A stretch of DNA of 13,271 nucleotides from Betaproteobacteria bacterium (GTDB taxonomy: Bacteria; Pseudomonadota; Gammaproteobacteria; Burkholderiales; SG8-39): NCBI GenBank assembly GCA_007280315.1, contig QYQC01000143.1:1-13271 (forward strand), in the 5' to 3' direction. Made by a program: the position numbers and the translations under genes. Positions 7,078 through 13,271 of the stretch are shown here, one piece after another (positions within the stretch are counted from its first letter, which is position 1; each line of letters opens with the position of its first letter). The notes beneath the pieces are model-generated. The model ran no database searches and was not told the DNA's origin. It was given only the letters and a program-made list of their open reading frames with translations.

Positions 7078-7338
7078 ATGGCGCTGTTGATCACCGACGA
7101 GTGCATCAACTGCGACGTTTGCGAGCCGGAATGCCCGAACGAAGCGATTTCCCAGGGGCCGGAAATCTACGTCATCGACCCAGCAAAATGCACCGAGTGC
7201 GTGGGGCATTTCGACGAACCGCAATGCGTCGCAGTCTGCCCGGTGAGCTGTATTCCGCTAGATCCCGGCCATGCCGAGACCAAGGAAGTATTGCAGCAGA
7301 AGTATCTGCAGCTGACGGCGAATAAGCCCTGCAGCTGA
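7078..7338 (+). CDS. YfhL-type 2[4Fe-4S] ferredoxin
   Basis: Small electron carrier of 86 residues with two cubane clusters. Cysteines C9, C12, C15 and C19 form the first CxxCxxCxxxCP set. The second set is C38, C41, C50 and C54, with an 8-residue insertion between the second and third cysteine, plus C58. This Cx2Cx8Cx3C spacing marks the Allochromatium/YfhL class of low-potential ferredoxins rather than the clostridial type. A strong ribosome site GGAGGG (7067-7072) lies 5 nt before ATG 7078. It follows coaD by one base, so it belongs to the same operon, though no direct link to coenzyme A or rRNA methylation is known to me. The redox partner is unknown. Cluster assignment is firm; the biological role is not. 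Confidence 0.93.
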   Translation: MALLITDECINCDVCEPECPNEAISQGPEIYVIDPAKCTECVGHFDEPQCVAVCPVSCIPLDPGHAETKEVLQQKYLQLTANKPCS

Positions 7339-7357
7339 GGGACAGTCTCAGAGCTTT
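7335..7357. terminator. Weak hairpin between convergent genes, possible terminator
   Basis: The ferredoxin and mutM genes converge with only 28 bp between them. CTGAG (7335-7339) and CTCAG (7347-7351) can form a 5-bp stem with a 7-nt loop, followed on the plus strand by CTTTT (7353-7357). The stem is short, so this is a low-confidence terminator for the M16-rsmD-coaD-ferredoxin operon. Confidence 0.25.
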
Positions 7358-7366
7358 TGGACGCCG

Positions 7367-8191
7367 CTACTTCTGGCAGGCGGGACAATAAAAAGTGGAG
7401 CGCTGACCCTGGCGCAACGAGCGGATAGCCGTCCCGCAGTTCCTGCACGGCAGCCCGGCGCGTCCATAGACATAGTGCTGCTGCTGGAAGTAGCCCGAAC
7501 TGCCGTCGCTGTGGACAAAGTCGCGCAGGCTGCTGCCGCCCGCGGCCAGAGCCTGGTTCAGGGTCGACTTGATCGCGTCCGCGAGCGTTTCATAGCGCGC
7601 GAGCGAAATGCGCGAAGCCGAAGTTCGCGGATTGATGCGGGCGTGGTACAGGCTTTCGTTGGCGTAGATGTTGCCGACGCCGACGACGATGCTCGCGTTC
7701 ATCAGCACCAGCTTCACCGCCGCATTGCGCGTGCGCGTGGCTGCATGAAGGACGCGGCCGGTGAACGCGTCTTCCAGCGGCTCGGCGCCCAGATCCGCGA
7801 GCAGCGGATGCCGGGCGATGTCCCCCGCATGCCATAGCACGGCACCGAAGCGACGCGGGTCGCGCAGGCGCAGCAGCCGCTTACCCAGCAGCAGATCGAA
7901 ATGCTCGTGCGTTTCGGCTCGGCTTCCCGCATCCATGATGCGCAGACTTCCCGACATGCCCAGGTGCAATATCAGCCAGCCGGGTTGCTGGGGCGTGCCG
8001 CAGTCGACAAGCAGGTACTTGCCGCGACGCGCGACGCTGGAGATGCGCCGGCCGGTTACGCGCGCCGCCAGATTGCGCGGTATCGGCCAGCGCAGTCGGC
8101 GCTCGCTCATGCGCACACCGGTGATGGTACTGCCAGCCAGATAGGGCTCGATGCCGCGGCGCGTGATTTCGACTTCAGGTAGTTCGGGCAT
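7367..8191 (-). CDS. mutM: Formamidopyrimidine-DNA glycosylase MutM (Fpg)
   Basis: Base-excision repair enzyme that removes oxidised purines such as 8-oxoguanine and FapyG and nicks the abasic site. The 274 residues match the family (269 in E. coli). After Met removal the catalytic residues are P2 (Schiff-base nucleophile) and E3, in PELPEVE. Other signs: K58 in RRGKYL, the helix-two-turns-helix segment VGVGNIYANESL (170-181), and a C-terminal zinc finger with C249/C252 and C269/C272 holding R264. The frame is open 35 codons further upstream, but the start must be ATG 8191-8189 because Pro must follow Met. No strong ribosome site is visible. Transcribed convergently to the ferredoxin gene and divergently from the TPR lipoprotein gene; single-gene transcription is likely. 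The zinc finger and PE start separate it from Nei. Confidence 0.97.
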   Translation of the reverse strand: MPELPEVEITRRGIEPYLAGSTITGVRMSERRLRWPIPRNLAARVTGRRISSVARRGKYLLVDCGTPQQPGWLILHLGMSGSLRIMDAGSRAETHEHFDLLLGKRLLRLRDPRRFGAVLWHAGDIARHPLLADLGAEPLEDAFTGRVLHAATRTRNAAVKLVLMNASIVVGVGNIYANESLYHARINPRTSASRISLARYETLADAIKSTLNQALAAGGSSLRDFVHSDGSSGYFQQQHYVYGRAGLPCRNCGTAIRSLRQGQRSTFYCPACQK

Positions 8192-8273
8192 GGGATGCGC
8201 AGGTCGGTTGTTCTTGTACTGGCGCACAAATATACCTAAGATGTACCCCCCACGCCTAGCTATCCGCGCAACA
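8192..8273. promoter_or_regulatory. Divergent intergenic region between mutM and the TPR lipoprotein gene
   Basis: Toward the plus strand, TTGTAC (8214-8219), a 17-bp gap and TAAGAT (8237-8242) form a weak sigma-70-like promoter, with 3 of 6 and 4 of 6 consensus bases. It would start transcription near 8249 and fits the choice of ATG 8274. No clear promoter toward mutM could be picked out. Confidence 0.35.
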
Positions 8274-10073
8274 ATGGCTTTTCCTCGTCCGACCACATTT
8301 GGCTTGATTCGATTGCTGCCGCTTGCCGGTGTGGTTTTGGCGTTTGCCGCCTGCGCGCAACAACCGCAGCAACAGTCCGCACCGCCCGCCGCGCAGGGTC
8401 CGGTTCAGAGCCAAGCCGGGCAGACCGCGCCCGACGCGGCTGCGGCGCCGCCCGCCCCGCACCCAGTCGCGGCGAAACCTGACCTGCCCAAACAGGAACT
8501 CACCGAAGCGGTGCTGTATGAATATCTACTGGCGGAAATCGCAGGGCAGCGCGGCTCCGTCGGTCTTTCGGCACAGGCCTACGCCGATCTCGCCAGGCGC
8601 ACGCGCGATCCGCGCATCGCCAGACGCGCCACCGAGGTTGCGTTGTACGCGCGCATGCCCGCGGCAGCAATCGAGGCCGCAAAAATCTGGTATGACACCG
8701 AACCGTCCTCGATGCAGGCGTTACAAACGCTCACCAACCTGCTGATCAACGGCAAACGTCAGGATGAAGCGCTGCCCTACCTGCAAAAATTGATCGATGG
8801 TGACGCCAGCGGTGAGGTCTTCCTGCGACTCGGCCGCCTGCTCGCCAACAACCAGGACAAGGCGCTTACGCTTGCGCTGGTGCAGCAACTGACCGGGCCG
8901 CACGCCAACGTGGCGCAGGCGCGTTTTGCCGTTGCCCAGGCGGCAGGCGCCGCCGAACAATATGATCTAGCCCTGGTCGAAGTGCGCGCAGCGGCGAGTC
9001 TCAAGCAGGACTGGGATTTGCCGGTGATGCTGGAAGCCCAGCTGCTGCAACGCCAGTCGAACGCGCCCGCGCTGCAGCGCCTGGCGGTGTACTTGGAGCG
9101 GCATCCGAAGGCGCGGGAGGTGCGCATGAGTTACGCGCGCTTGCTCGTCGCCGATCAAAAATATACCGAGGCGCGGGCCGAATTTCAGACCTTGTCCCGG
9201 GACTTTCCCGACAACGTAGACGTGGTCTTTGCCGTCGGCGTGCTGTCGCTGCAGCTGCAGGACTATGCACTGGCGGAAACGAATTTCAAGCGCCTGCTTG
9301 CGCTGCCTTATCGCGACCGGAACACGGTGCGCATGTATCTGGGGCAGATCGCCGAGGACCAGAAGAATTACCCGGAAGCACTGCATTGGTATGACGAAAT
9401 CGCCAGTGGAGATTTATATCTGCGGGCGCAGATGCGCTACGCCATGGTGCTCGGCAAGCAAGGCAAGCTGGACGCGGCGCGCGCTCACCTGCACCAGATC
9501 GAGGCCGGCAGCATCGAGGCGCGGGTGCAGTTGTTGCTGACCGAGGCGCAAATGCTGCGCGATGCCAACCAGACGCGCGCGGCGTTCGATCTGATCGGCG
9601 ACGCGCTCAAGGGCACGCCGGACCAACCCGAGTTGCTCTATGACTACGCCATGCTGGCGGAGAAGCTCGATCTCGTGGATCTGCTCGAAACCAATTTGAA
9701 GAAGTTGATCAGCCTCAAGCCCGAGCACGCGCACGCCTACAACGCGCTCGGGTATTCACTTGCCGAACGCAATCTGCGCCTGCCCGAAGCGCAGGTTCTG
9801 ATTCAGAAGGCACTGCAGCTTTCACCCGACGATCCTTTCATCATCGATAGCATGGGCTGGGTGCTGTATCGACTGGGTGATAGCAAACGGGCGCTGGAAT
9901 ATCTGCGCAAGGCCTATGGCGCGCGCCCGGACGCGGAGATTGCGGCGCATCTGGGCGAGGTATTGTGGGTCGCAGGTGAGCGCAATGAAGCCGAAAAGAT
10001 CTGGCTTGATGCAACCAAGAAAACTCCGGACAACGACGCCCTCAACAGCACGATCAAGCGCTTCAAGCGTTAG
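8274..10073 (+). CDS. TPR-repeat lipoprotein of unknown function
   Basis: A 599-residue exported protein. It starts with a signal peptide (hydrophobic LIRLLPLAGVVLAFAAC); FAAC is a slightly off-consensus lipobox, so C27 is probably lipidated. A low-complexity linker rich in Gln, Ala and Pro follows (28-70). The rest is helical, with tetratricopeptide repeats clearest at about 284-317, 352-385, 488-519, 521-553 and 555-587. TPR arrays are protein-binding scaffolds; nothing shows a catalytic site. It precedes lolB by 56 bp, and from memory a TPR gene holds the same place beside lolB-ispE-prs in Pseudomonas. An outer-membrane or cell-envelope assembly role is therefore plausible but unproven. 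Start choice: ATG 8274 fits the signal peptide; ATG 8241, in frame, is an alternative that may lie upstream of transcription. No clear ribosome site at either. Confidence 0.88.
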   Translation: MAFPRPTTFGLIRLLPLAGVVLAFAACAQQPQQQSAPPAAQGPVQSQAGQTAPDAAAAPPAPHPVAAKPDLPKQELTEAVLYEYLLAEIAGQRGSVGLSAQAYADLARRTRDPRIARRATEVALYARMPAAAIEAAKIWYDTEPSSMQALQTLTNLLINGKRQDEALPYLQKLIDGDASGEVFLRLGRLLANNQDKALTLALVQQLTGPHANVAQARFAVAQAAGAAEQYDLALVEVRAAASLKQDWDLPVMLEAQLLQRQSNAPALQRLAVYLERHPKAREVRMSYARLLVADQKYTEARAEFQTLSRDFPDNVDVVFAVGVLSLQLQDYALAETNFKRLLALPYRDRNTVRMYLGQIAEDQKNYPEALHWYDEIASGDLYLRAQMRYAMVLGKQGKLDAARAHLHQIEAGSIEARVQLLLTEAQMLRDANQTRAAFDLIGDALKGTPDQPELLYDYAMLAEKLDLVDLLETNLKKLISLKPEHAHAYNALGYSLAERNLRLPEAQVLIQKALQLSPDDPFIIDSMGWVLYRLGDSKRALEYLRKAYGARPDAEIAAHLGEVLWVAGERNEAEKIWLDATKKTPDNDALNSTIKRFKR

Positions 10074-10129
10074 ATAGGGCGATCAGTACGCGAACAGGTT
10101 GCCTCCGGCCGGAATTCGAAGTCTTCCTC

Positions 10130-10681
10130 ATGCGTAATGCGTTTTTGTGTGCCTGTGTGTTGCTTGCAGGTTGCGCGACGATCGACCAGCAGGCGGCGCC
10201 TACCGGGCCCGTTGGCGATGCCTTCCATCTTTCGGGGCGGGTGTCGGTGAAATTCGGTGCCGAAGCTGCGAGCGGCAAGATCAGCTGGCAGCATGATCCA
10301 ACGGGCGACGATTTGCTGATCTCGAACCCCTTCGGCCAGGGCGTGGCGCGCATCGTCCGGCGCGATGCGCGGGTGACCCTGACTACCTCGGATCAAAAGG
10401 TGTACGAAGCTAACGACGTGGAGGCCTTGACCGCAGAAGTGCTGGGCTGGCGCCTGCCGCTCGCGGGTCTGCCCGACTGGGTGCGCGGGCGCGCCGCCGC
10501 CGGATCGCCGGCGCAGGAGCGGCTGGACCATATACGGCGCCTGGCGGAGCTGAGGCAGGCTGGCTGGCTGGTGGAATTTCTCGATTACAGCGATACCAGC
10601 GGCCTGCCGACGCGGCTTCGTCTGTCGCGCGAAGAGGTGGAAATTCGCCTGGTGATCGACCAGTGGCGGGTCGCGCAGTGA
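10130..10681 (+). CDS. lolB: Outer-membrane lipoprotein insertion factor LolB
   Basis: LolB is the last component of the Lol pathway: anchored in the outer membrane, it takes lipoproteins from the periplasmic carrier LolA and inserts them. The 183-residue protein has a very short signal peptide with perfect lipobox LAGC (C15 lipidated). The rest follows the LolB pattern: FHLSGRVSV (32-40), ISWQHD (51-56), LLISNPFGQGVARI (62-75), LGWRLPLAGLPDWVRG (105-120), LRQAGWLVEF (141-150), LPTRLRL (159-165) and VIDQW (175-179). It follows the TPR lipoprotein and its stop overlaps the probable ispE start as GTGA. The lolB-ispE-prs order is conserved in many proteobacteria. The ribosome site at ATG 10130 is weak. 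Confidence 0.94.
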   Translation: MRNAFLCACVLLAGCATIDQQAAPTGPVGDAFHLSGRVSVKFGAEAASGKISWQHDPTGDDLLISNPFGQGVARIVRRDARVTLTTSDQKVYEANDVEALTAEVLGWRLPLAGLPDWVRGRAAAGSPAQERLDHIRRLAELRQAGWLVEFLDYSDTSGLPTRLRLSREEVEIRLVIDQWRVAQ

Positions 10682-11532
10682 CCGGCTGGCGGGCGGACTG
10701 GCCCGCGCCGGCCAAACTGAACCTGTTTTTGCATGTCACCGGGCGGCGCGCCGATGGCTATCACAGCCTGCAGACTGCTTTCCGCCTGATTGATCTTGCC
10801 GATACGCTGCGATTTCATCCGCGCGAAGACGGCCAGGTCACGCTGCGTCGGCCGCTTACGGGCGTGCCGCCCGCGCAGGACCTGTGCGTTCGCGCCGCCG
10901 TTTCGCTTAAGGATGCAACCGGGCACGAAGGCGGTGTGGAAATCGAACTGGAAAAGCGCATTCCCATCGGCGGCGGGCTGGGCGGCGGCAGTTCGGACGC
11001 AGCCACTACCCTGGTCGCGCTCAATCACCTGTGGCGTTTGGGTTTGAATCGCGTGCAATTGCAGCGACTTGCGCTCAAACTGGGTGCAGACGTGCCGCTG
11101 TTCATATTTGGCGAGAATGCTTTTGCTGAAGGCGTAGGCGAAGAACTGTCGCCACTCGAGCTCGGGCGCGCCTGGTATCTGGTGCTGGTGCCGCCGGTGC
11201 GGGTGCCGACAGCTGCTGTGTTTGCGGCGGCCGAATTGACACGGGAGACAAAACCCATCAAAATTACGGCCTTTTTCGATGGGCTGAAACGACGCGTCTT
11301 GCGTAACGACCTCGAGCCCGTAGTGTGCAAACGCTTTCCCGAAGTGGCGCGCCATCTGGCTTGGTTGAGGCAGCACGGTGACGCGCGCATGAGCGGTTCC
11401 GGCGCTTGCGTGTATGCAGAATTTTCCACCGAATCCGCGGCGCGTGCGGTTCATGTGCAGTTGCCGCCGGAAATGCGCGGGATCGTGGTTTGCGGTCTGG
11501 AGCGTCACCCGCTGCAGGAATTGAGCAAATAG
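10678..11532 (+). CDS. ispE: 4-diphosphocytidyl-2-C-methyl-D-erythritol kinase IspE
   Basis: GHMP kinase of the non-mevalonate (MEP) isoprenoid pathway; phosphorylates the 2-hydroxyl of CDP-methylerythritol with ATP. From GTG 10678 the protein has 284 residues, as usual. Key features: PAPAKLNLFLHVTGRRADGYH (9-29, catalytic K13), the glycine-rich ATP loop PIGGGLGGGSSDAA (96-109), and GADVP (136-140) with catalytic D138. A third GHMP motif, MSGSGACVYAEF, is near the C-terminus. GTG 10678 is preferred because its GTG overlaps the lolB stop (GTGA), typical of coupling. A GTG at 10663, in frame, would add five residues. The gene ends only 4 nt before tRNA-Gln, so the tRNA is probably cut out of the ispE transcript. 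Confidence 0.96.
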   Translation: MTGWRADWPAPAKLNLFLHVTGRRADGYHSLQTAFRLIDLADTLRFHPREDGQVTLRRPLTGVPPAQDLCVRAAVSLKDATGHEGGVEIELEKRIPIGGGLGGGSSDAATTLVALNHLWRLGLNRVQLQRLALKLGADVPLFIFGENAFAEGVGEELSPLELGRAWYLVLVPPVRVPTAAVFAAAELTRETKPIKITAFFDGLKRRVLRNDLEPVVCKRFPEVARHLAWLRQHGDARMSGSGACVYAEFSTESAARAVHVQLPPEMRGIVVCGLERHPLQELSK

Positions 11533-11536
11533 AGTT

Positions 11537-11611
11537 TGGGGAGTCGCCAAGTGGTAAGGCACCGGATTTTGATTCCGGCATTCGTAGGTTCGATCCCTAC
11601 CTCCCCAGCCA
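11537..11611 (+). tRNA. tRNA-Gln, anticodon UUG
   Basis: Complete cloverleaf. The acceptor stem TGGGGAG (11537-11543) pairs with CTCCCCA (11601-11607). The D stem is GCC/GGC (11546-11548, 11558-11560). The anticodon stem CCGGA/TCCGG (11562-11566, 11574-11578) holds anticodon TTG (11569-11571), reading Gln codons CAA and CAG. The T arm is GTAGG-TTCGATC-CCTAC. The discriminator G11608 and CCA (11609-11611) are encoded. It starts 4 nt after the ispE stop and lies 122 bp before prs, a conserved location for tRNA-Gln in this neighbourhood as far as I recall. Confidence 0.97.
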
Positions 11612-11619
11612 GCTAGAGA

Positions 11620-11731
11620 CCAGTGTCTGCAAACCAGATACTGGAAAAACCAAGCTGCATGTGCAGTTGGTTGCGTTAAACGACAAAGGGGGCACGGGAA
11701 TCTAGTTTCCGGCAACTGGTTTCCAGTATCT
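11620..11731 (+). promoter_or_regulatory. Candidate structured leader of prs with alternative pairings
   Basis: Three related segments lie between the tRNA and prs. A is CCAGTGTCTG (11620-11629), B is AGATACTGGAAA (11636-11647), C is TTTCCAGTATCT (11720-11731). A pairs with 11635-11644 over 10 positions (one G-U) across a 5-nt loop. B pairs with C over 12 Watson-Crick positions. Both use the same bases, so they exclude each other. Between B and C a second hairpin forms from AACCAA+CTGC (11648-11653, 11655-11658) and GCAG+TTGGTT (11663-11672). C ends 2 nt before the prs ATG, where no Shine-Dalgarno sequence is seen. The pairings are read directly; a switching role is inferred. Confidence 0.4.
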
Positions 11732-11733
11732 AG

Positions 11734-12684
11734 ATGGCTTACGATCACCTGATGATTTTTGCAGGCAGCGCCAATCCGCAATTGGCCGCTGCGGTGGCGA
11801 AACGCCTGAATATTCGTCTGGGCAACGTCGTGGTCGATCGCTTCTCCGACGGCGAGGTGATGATCGAGTTGATGGAAAACGTGCGTGGCCGGGACTGCTT
11901 CGTGCTGCAATCGACTTGCATGCCCACCAACGACAACCTGATGGAAGTGCTGATCATGATCGACGCGCTGAAACGCGCATCGGCCGCCCGCGTCACCGCC
12001 GCGCTGCCTTATTTCGGCTATGCGCGTCAGGACCGCCGGCCGCGCTCGGCGCGCGTGTCCATCAGCTCCAAGGTGGTCGCCAACATGCTCGAGGCAGTGG
12101 GCGTGGACCGCGTGCTCACCATGGACCTGCACGCGGACCAGATTCAGGGTTTCTTCGATGTGCCGGTGGACAACATCTACGCTGCGCCCATCCTGCTGGG
12201 CGATCTGTGGAAGCACGGCTACGAGGACCTGCTGGTGGTTTCGCCCGACGTCGGCGGCGTGGTGCGCGCGCGTGCGCTGGCCAAGCGCCTGGAGTCGGAC
12301 CTGGCCATCATCGACAAACGCCGCCCGAAAGCAAACGATTCCGAGGTGATGAACATCATCGGCGACGTCAAGGGCCGCACCTGCGTCATCATGGACGATA
12401 TGGTGGACACCGCCGGCACGCTGGCCAAGGCGGCGCAGGCGCTGAAGAACGAGGGGGCGATCAAGGTACTCGCCTACTGTACCCACCCGGTGCTCTCGGG
12501 CGGGGCGGTGGAGCGCATCGCCAATTCGGCATTGGACGAAGTGGTGGTCACCGACTCCATTCCGCTGCGCGAAGACGCGAAGAAGTGCAGCAAGATACGC
12601 GTACTATCCGTGGTCGATCTGCTGGCGGAAACCATACTGCGCATCAGCAACGAGGACTCGGTGAGTTCCCTGTTTAGCGAATAG
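11734..12684 (+). CDS. prs: Ribose-phosphate pyrophosphokinase (PRPP synthetase) Prs
   Basis: Makes 5-phosphoribosyl-1-pyrophosphate from ribose 5-phosphate and ATP, the precursor of purines, pyrimidines, NAD, histidine and tryptophan. The 316 residues match class I bacterial Prs. Seen: RFSDGE (36-41), PTNDNLME (64-71), FGYARQDRR (94-102), catalytic-site H133 in DLHADQIQGFFDVPVDN (131-147), PDVGGVVRAR (171-180), the flexible catalytic loop KRRPKAN (195-201) and the PRPP-binding loop VIMDDMVDTAGT (218-229). ATG 11734 is forced upstream by a TAG immediately before it, and MAYDxLM is a familiar betaproteobacterial Prs start. There is no Shine-Dalgarno sequence. Instead, the region is in a predicted stem. 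rplY follows 77 bp downstream, the classical prs-rplY order. Confidence 0.98.
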   Translation: MAYDHLMIFAGSANPQLAAAVAKRLNIRLGNVVVDRFSDGEVMIELMENVRGRDCFVLQSTCMPTNDNLMEVLIMIDALKRASAARVTAALPYFGYARQDRRPRSARVSISSKVVANMLEAVGVDRVLTMDLHADQIQGFFDVPVDNIYAAPILLGDLWKHGYEDLLVVSPDVGGVVRARALAKRLESDLAIIDKRRPKANDSEVMNIIGDVKGRTCVIMDDMVDTAGTLAKAAQALKNEGAIKVLAYCTHPVLSGGAVERIANSALDEVVVTDSIPLREDAKKCSKIRVLSVVDLLAETILRISNEDSVSSLFSE

Positions 12685-12719
12685 CCAGGGAGAAACAGAA
12701 AAATTCAAGTTTTTCAAAC

Positions 12720-12755
12720 GGCGGTACCTGGTCGCGGGGCCGCCATAACCAGGAG
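12720..12755 (+). promoter_or_regulatory. Candidate rplY leader structure covering the ribosome site
   Basis: Two interleaved complementary pairs lie before rplY: GGCGG (12720-12724) with CCGCC (12740-12744), and CCTGGT (12727-12732) with ACCAGG (12748-12753). Their order fits an H-type pseudoknot with loops of 2, 7 and 3 nt. The second stem overlaps the Shine-Dalgarno AGGAG (12751-12755), so folding would hide the ribosome site. L25 is reported to repress its own translation in E. coli; a similar role here is inferred only. Confidence 0.35.
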
Positions 12756-12761
12756 TGCAAC

Positions 12762-13271
12762 ATGCAAATCGAAGTTAACGCGCAAAAGCGCACCAAGCAG
12801 GGCACCGGAGCGAGCCGCCGCCTGCGCCGTGAAGGCAAGACCCCCGGGATAGTTTACGGAGGGACCCAGCCCGCGGTCGTCATCGAGCTCGATCACAACG
12901 CGCTGTACCATCAGTTGCGCGAGGAGGCCTTCCACGCCTCGGTTCTGACGCTCAATCTGGAAGGGGTGAAGGAGCAGGTGCTGTTGCGCTCGGTCAACAT
13001 GCACCCGTTCAGGGTGGAGGTCCAGCACATCGACTTCCAGCGTGTCCAGGCGGATGTGAAAATCCAGATGAAAGTGCCACTGCACTTTATGAACGCCGAG
13101 CAGTCGCCAGGGGTGAAACTGTCGGGCGGTATCGTCAGCCACGTGCTGAGCGATCTCGCGATACGCTGCCTGCCGGCGGACCTGCCCGAATTCATCGAGG
13201 TGGATCTGAAGGACATGGCGCTCGGCAACACCGTGCATGTCAAGGATCTGGTGCTCCCCAAGGGTGTGGAG
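12762..13271 (+). CDS. rplY: 50S ribosomal protein L25 (general stress protein Ctc form), 3' end missing
   Basis: Binds 5S rRNA in the central protuberance of the large ribosomal subunit. The frame is open from ATG 12762 to the window edge (170 residues seen). Residues 5-91 form the L25 RNA-binding domain: RTKQGTGASRRLRREGKTPGIVYGG (10-34, the typical N-terminal pattern) up to LRSVNMHPFRVEVQHIDFQRV (75-95). After it comes the TL5/CTC C-terminal beta domain (about 97 onward), with VPLHFMNAEQSPGVKLSGG (105-123), so this is the long two-domain form rather than the 94-residue E. coli protein. AGGAG (12751-12755) lies 6 nt before the ATG. It follows prs in the usual order; pth would be expected just beyond the window. 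Confidence 0.96.
   Translation, partial: MQIEVNAQKRTKQGTGASRRLRREGKTPGIVYGGTQPAVVIELDHNALYHQLREEAFHASVLTLNLEGVKEQVLLRSVNMHPFRVEVQHIDFQRVQADVKIQMKVPLHFMNAEQSPGVKLSGGIVSHVLSDLAIRCLPADLPEFIEVDLKDMALGNTVHVKDLVLPKGVE

Noticed and set aside
8192..8296. Upstream extension of mutM by 35 codons
   Set aside because: MutM needs proline directly after the initiator Met as its catalytic nucleophile; only ATG 8191 gives MPELPE.
11406..11705. A 99-codon open frame spanning the end of ispE and the tRNA
   Set aside because: It covers the whole tRNA-Gln gene and is out of frame with ispE; no homology is recognised and no start site is supported.
10585..12486. A 633-codon open frame on the minus strand
   Set aside because: It runs antisense through lolB, ispE, the tRNA-Gln gene and prs, all of which are firmly identified. 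No recognisable domain appears in it.
12698..12715. GAAAAA/TTTTTC inverted repeat after prs as a terminator
   Set aside because: The stem is six A-T-rich pairs without a GC core and is not followed by a T-run, so it is too weak. prs and rplY are likely transcribed together.

Overview
The window looks like core chromosome of a betaproteobacterium. The coding DNA is GC-rich with strongly GC-biased third positions. Gene order matches what I remember from Betaproteobacteria and some Gammaproteobacteria: ftsY-ftsE-ftsX-rpoH, then an M16 peptidase pair with rsmD-coaD-ferredoxin, then mutM, then TPR lipoprotein-lolB-ispE-tRNA-Gln-prs-rplY. The genus cannot be fixed from the sequence; something near Nitrosomonadales or Rhodocyclales is a guess. 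I see no insertion sequence, prophage, CRISPR array or other sign of recent transfer.

Left arm, minus strand (about 1-3267): ftsY, ftsE and ftsX form a tight operon for membrane targeting and divisome control. rpoH, the heat-shock sigma factor, follows and is cut by the window edge. The 174 bp between ftsX and rpoH hold the clearest regulatory signal in the window: a near-perfect CIRCE operator (HrcA site) lying over a good sigma-70 promoter. This suggests that the HrcA repressor controls synthesis of the heat-shock sigma factor.

Middle, plus strand (3333-7338): a compact operon of two secreted M16 peptidase-family proteins (one catalytic, one that has lost the zinc motif), then rsmD (16S rRNA methyltransferase), coaD (coenzyme A synthesis) and a YfhL-type 2[4Fe-4S] ferredoxin. 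Several of these genes overlap or nearly touch. mutM (DNA repair glycosylase) runs convergently on the minus strand.

Right arm, plus strand (8274-13271): a TPR lipoprotein, the outer-membrane lipoprotein-insertion factor lolB, ispE (isoprenoid precursor pathway), tRNA-Gln(UUG) only 4 nt after the ispE stop, prs (PRPP synthetase) and rplY (ribosomal protein L25, cut by the window edge). The leaders of prs and rplY both contain complementary segments that reach their translation start regions: a three-segment alternative-pairing arrangement before prs and a possible pseudoknot before rplY. These, with the CIRCE site, are the parts most worth a second look. No gene-free stretch exceeds 300 bases, and no plainly novel multi-gene system is present.
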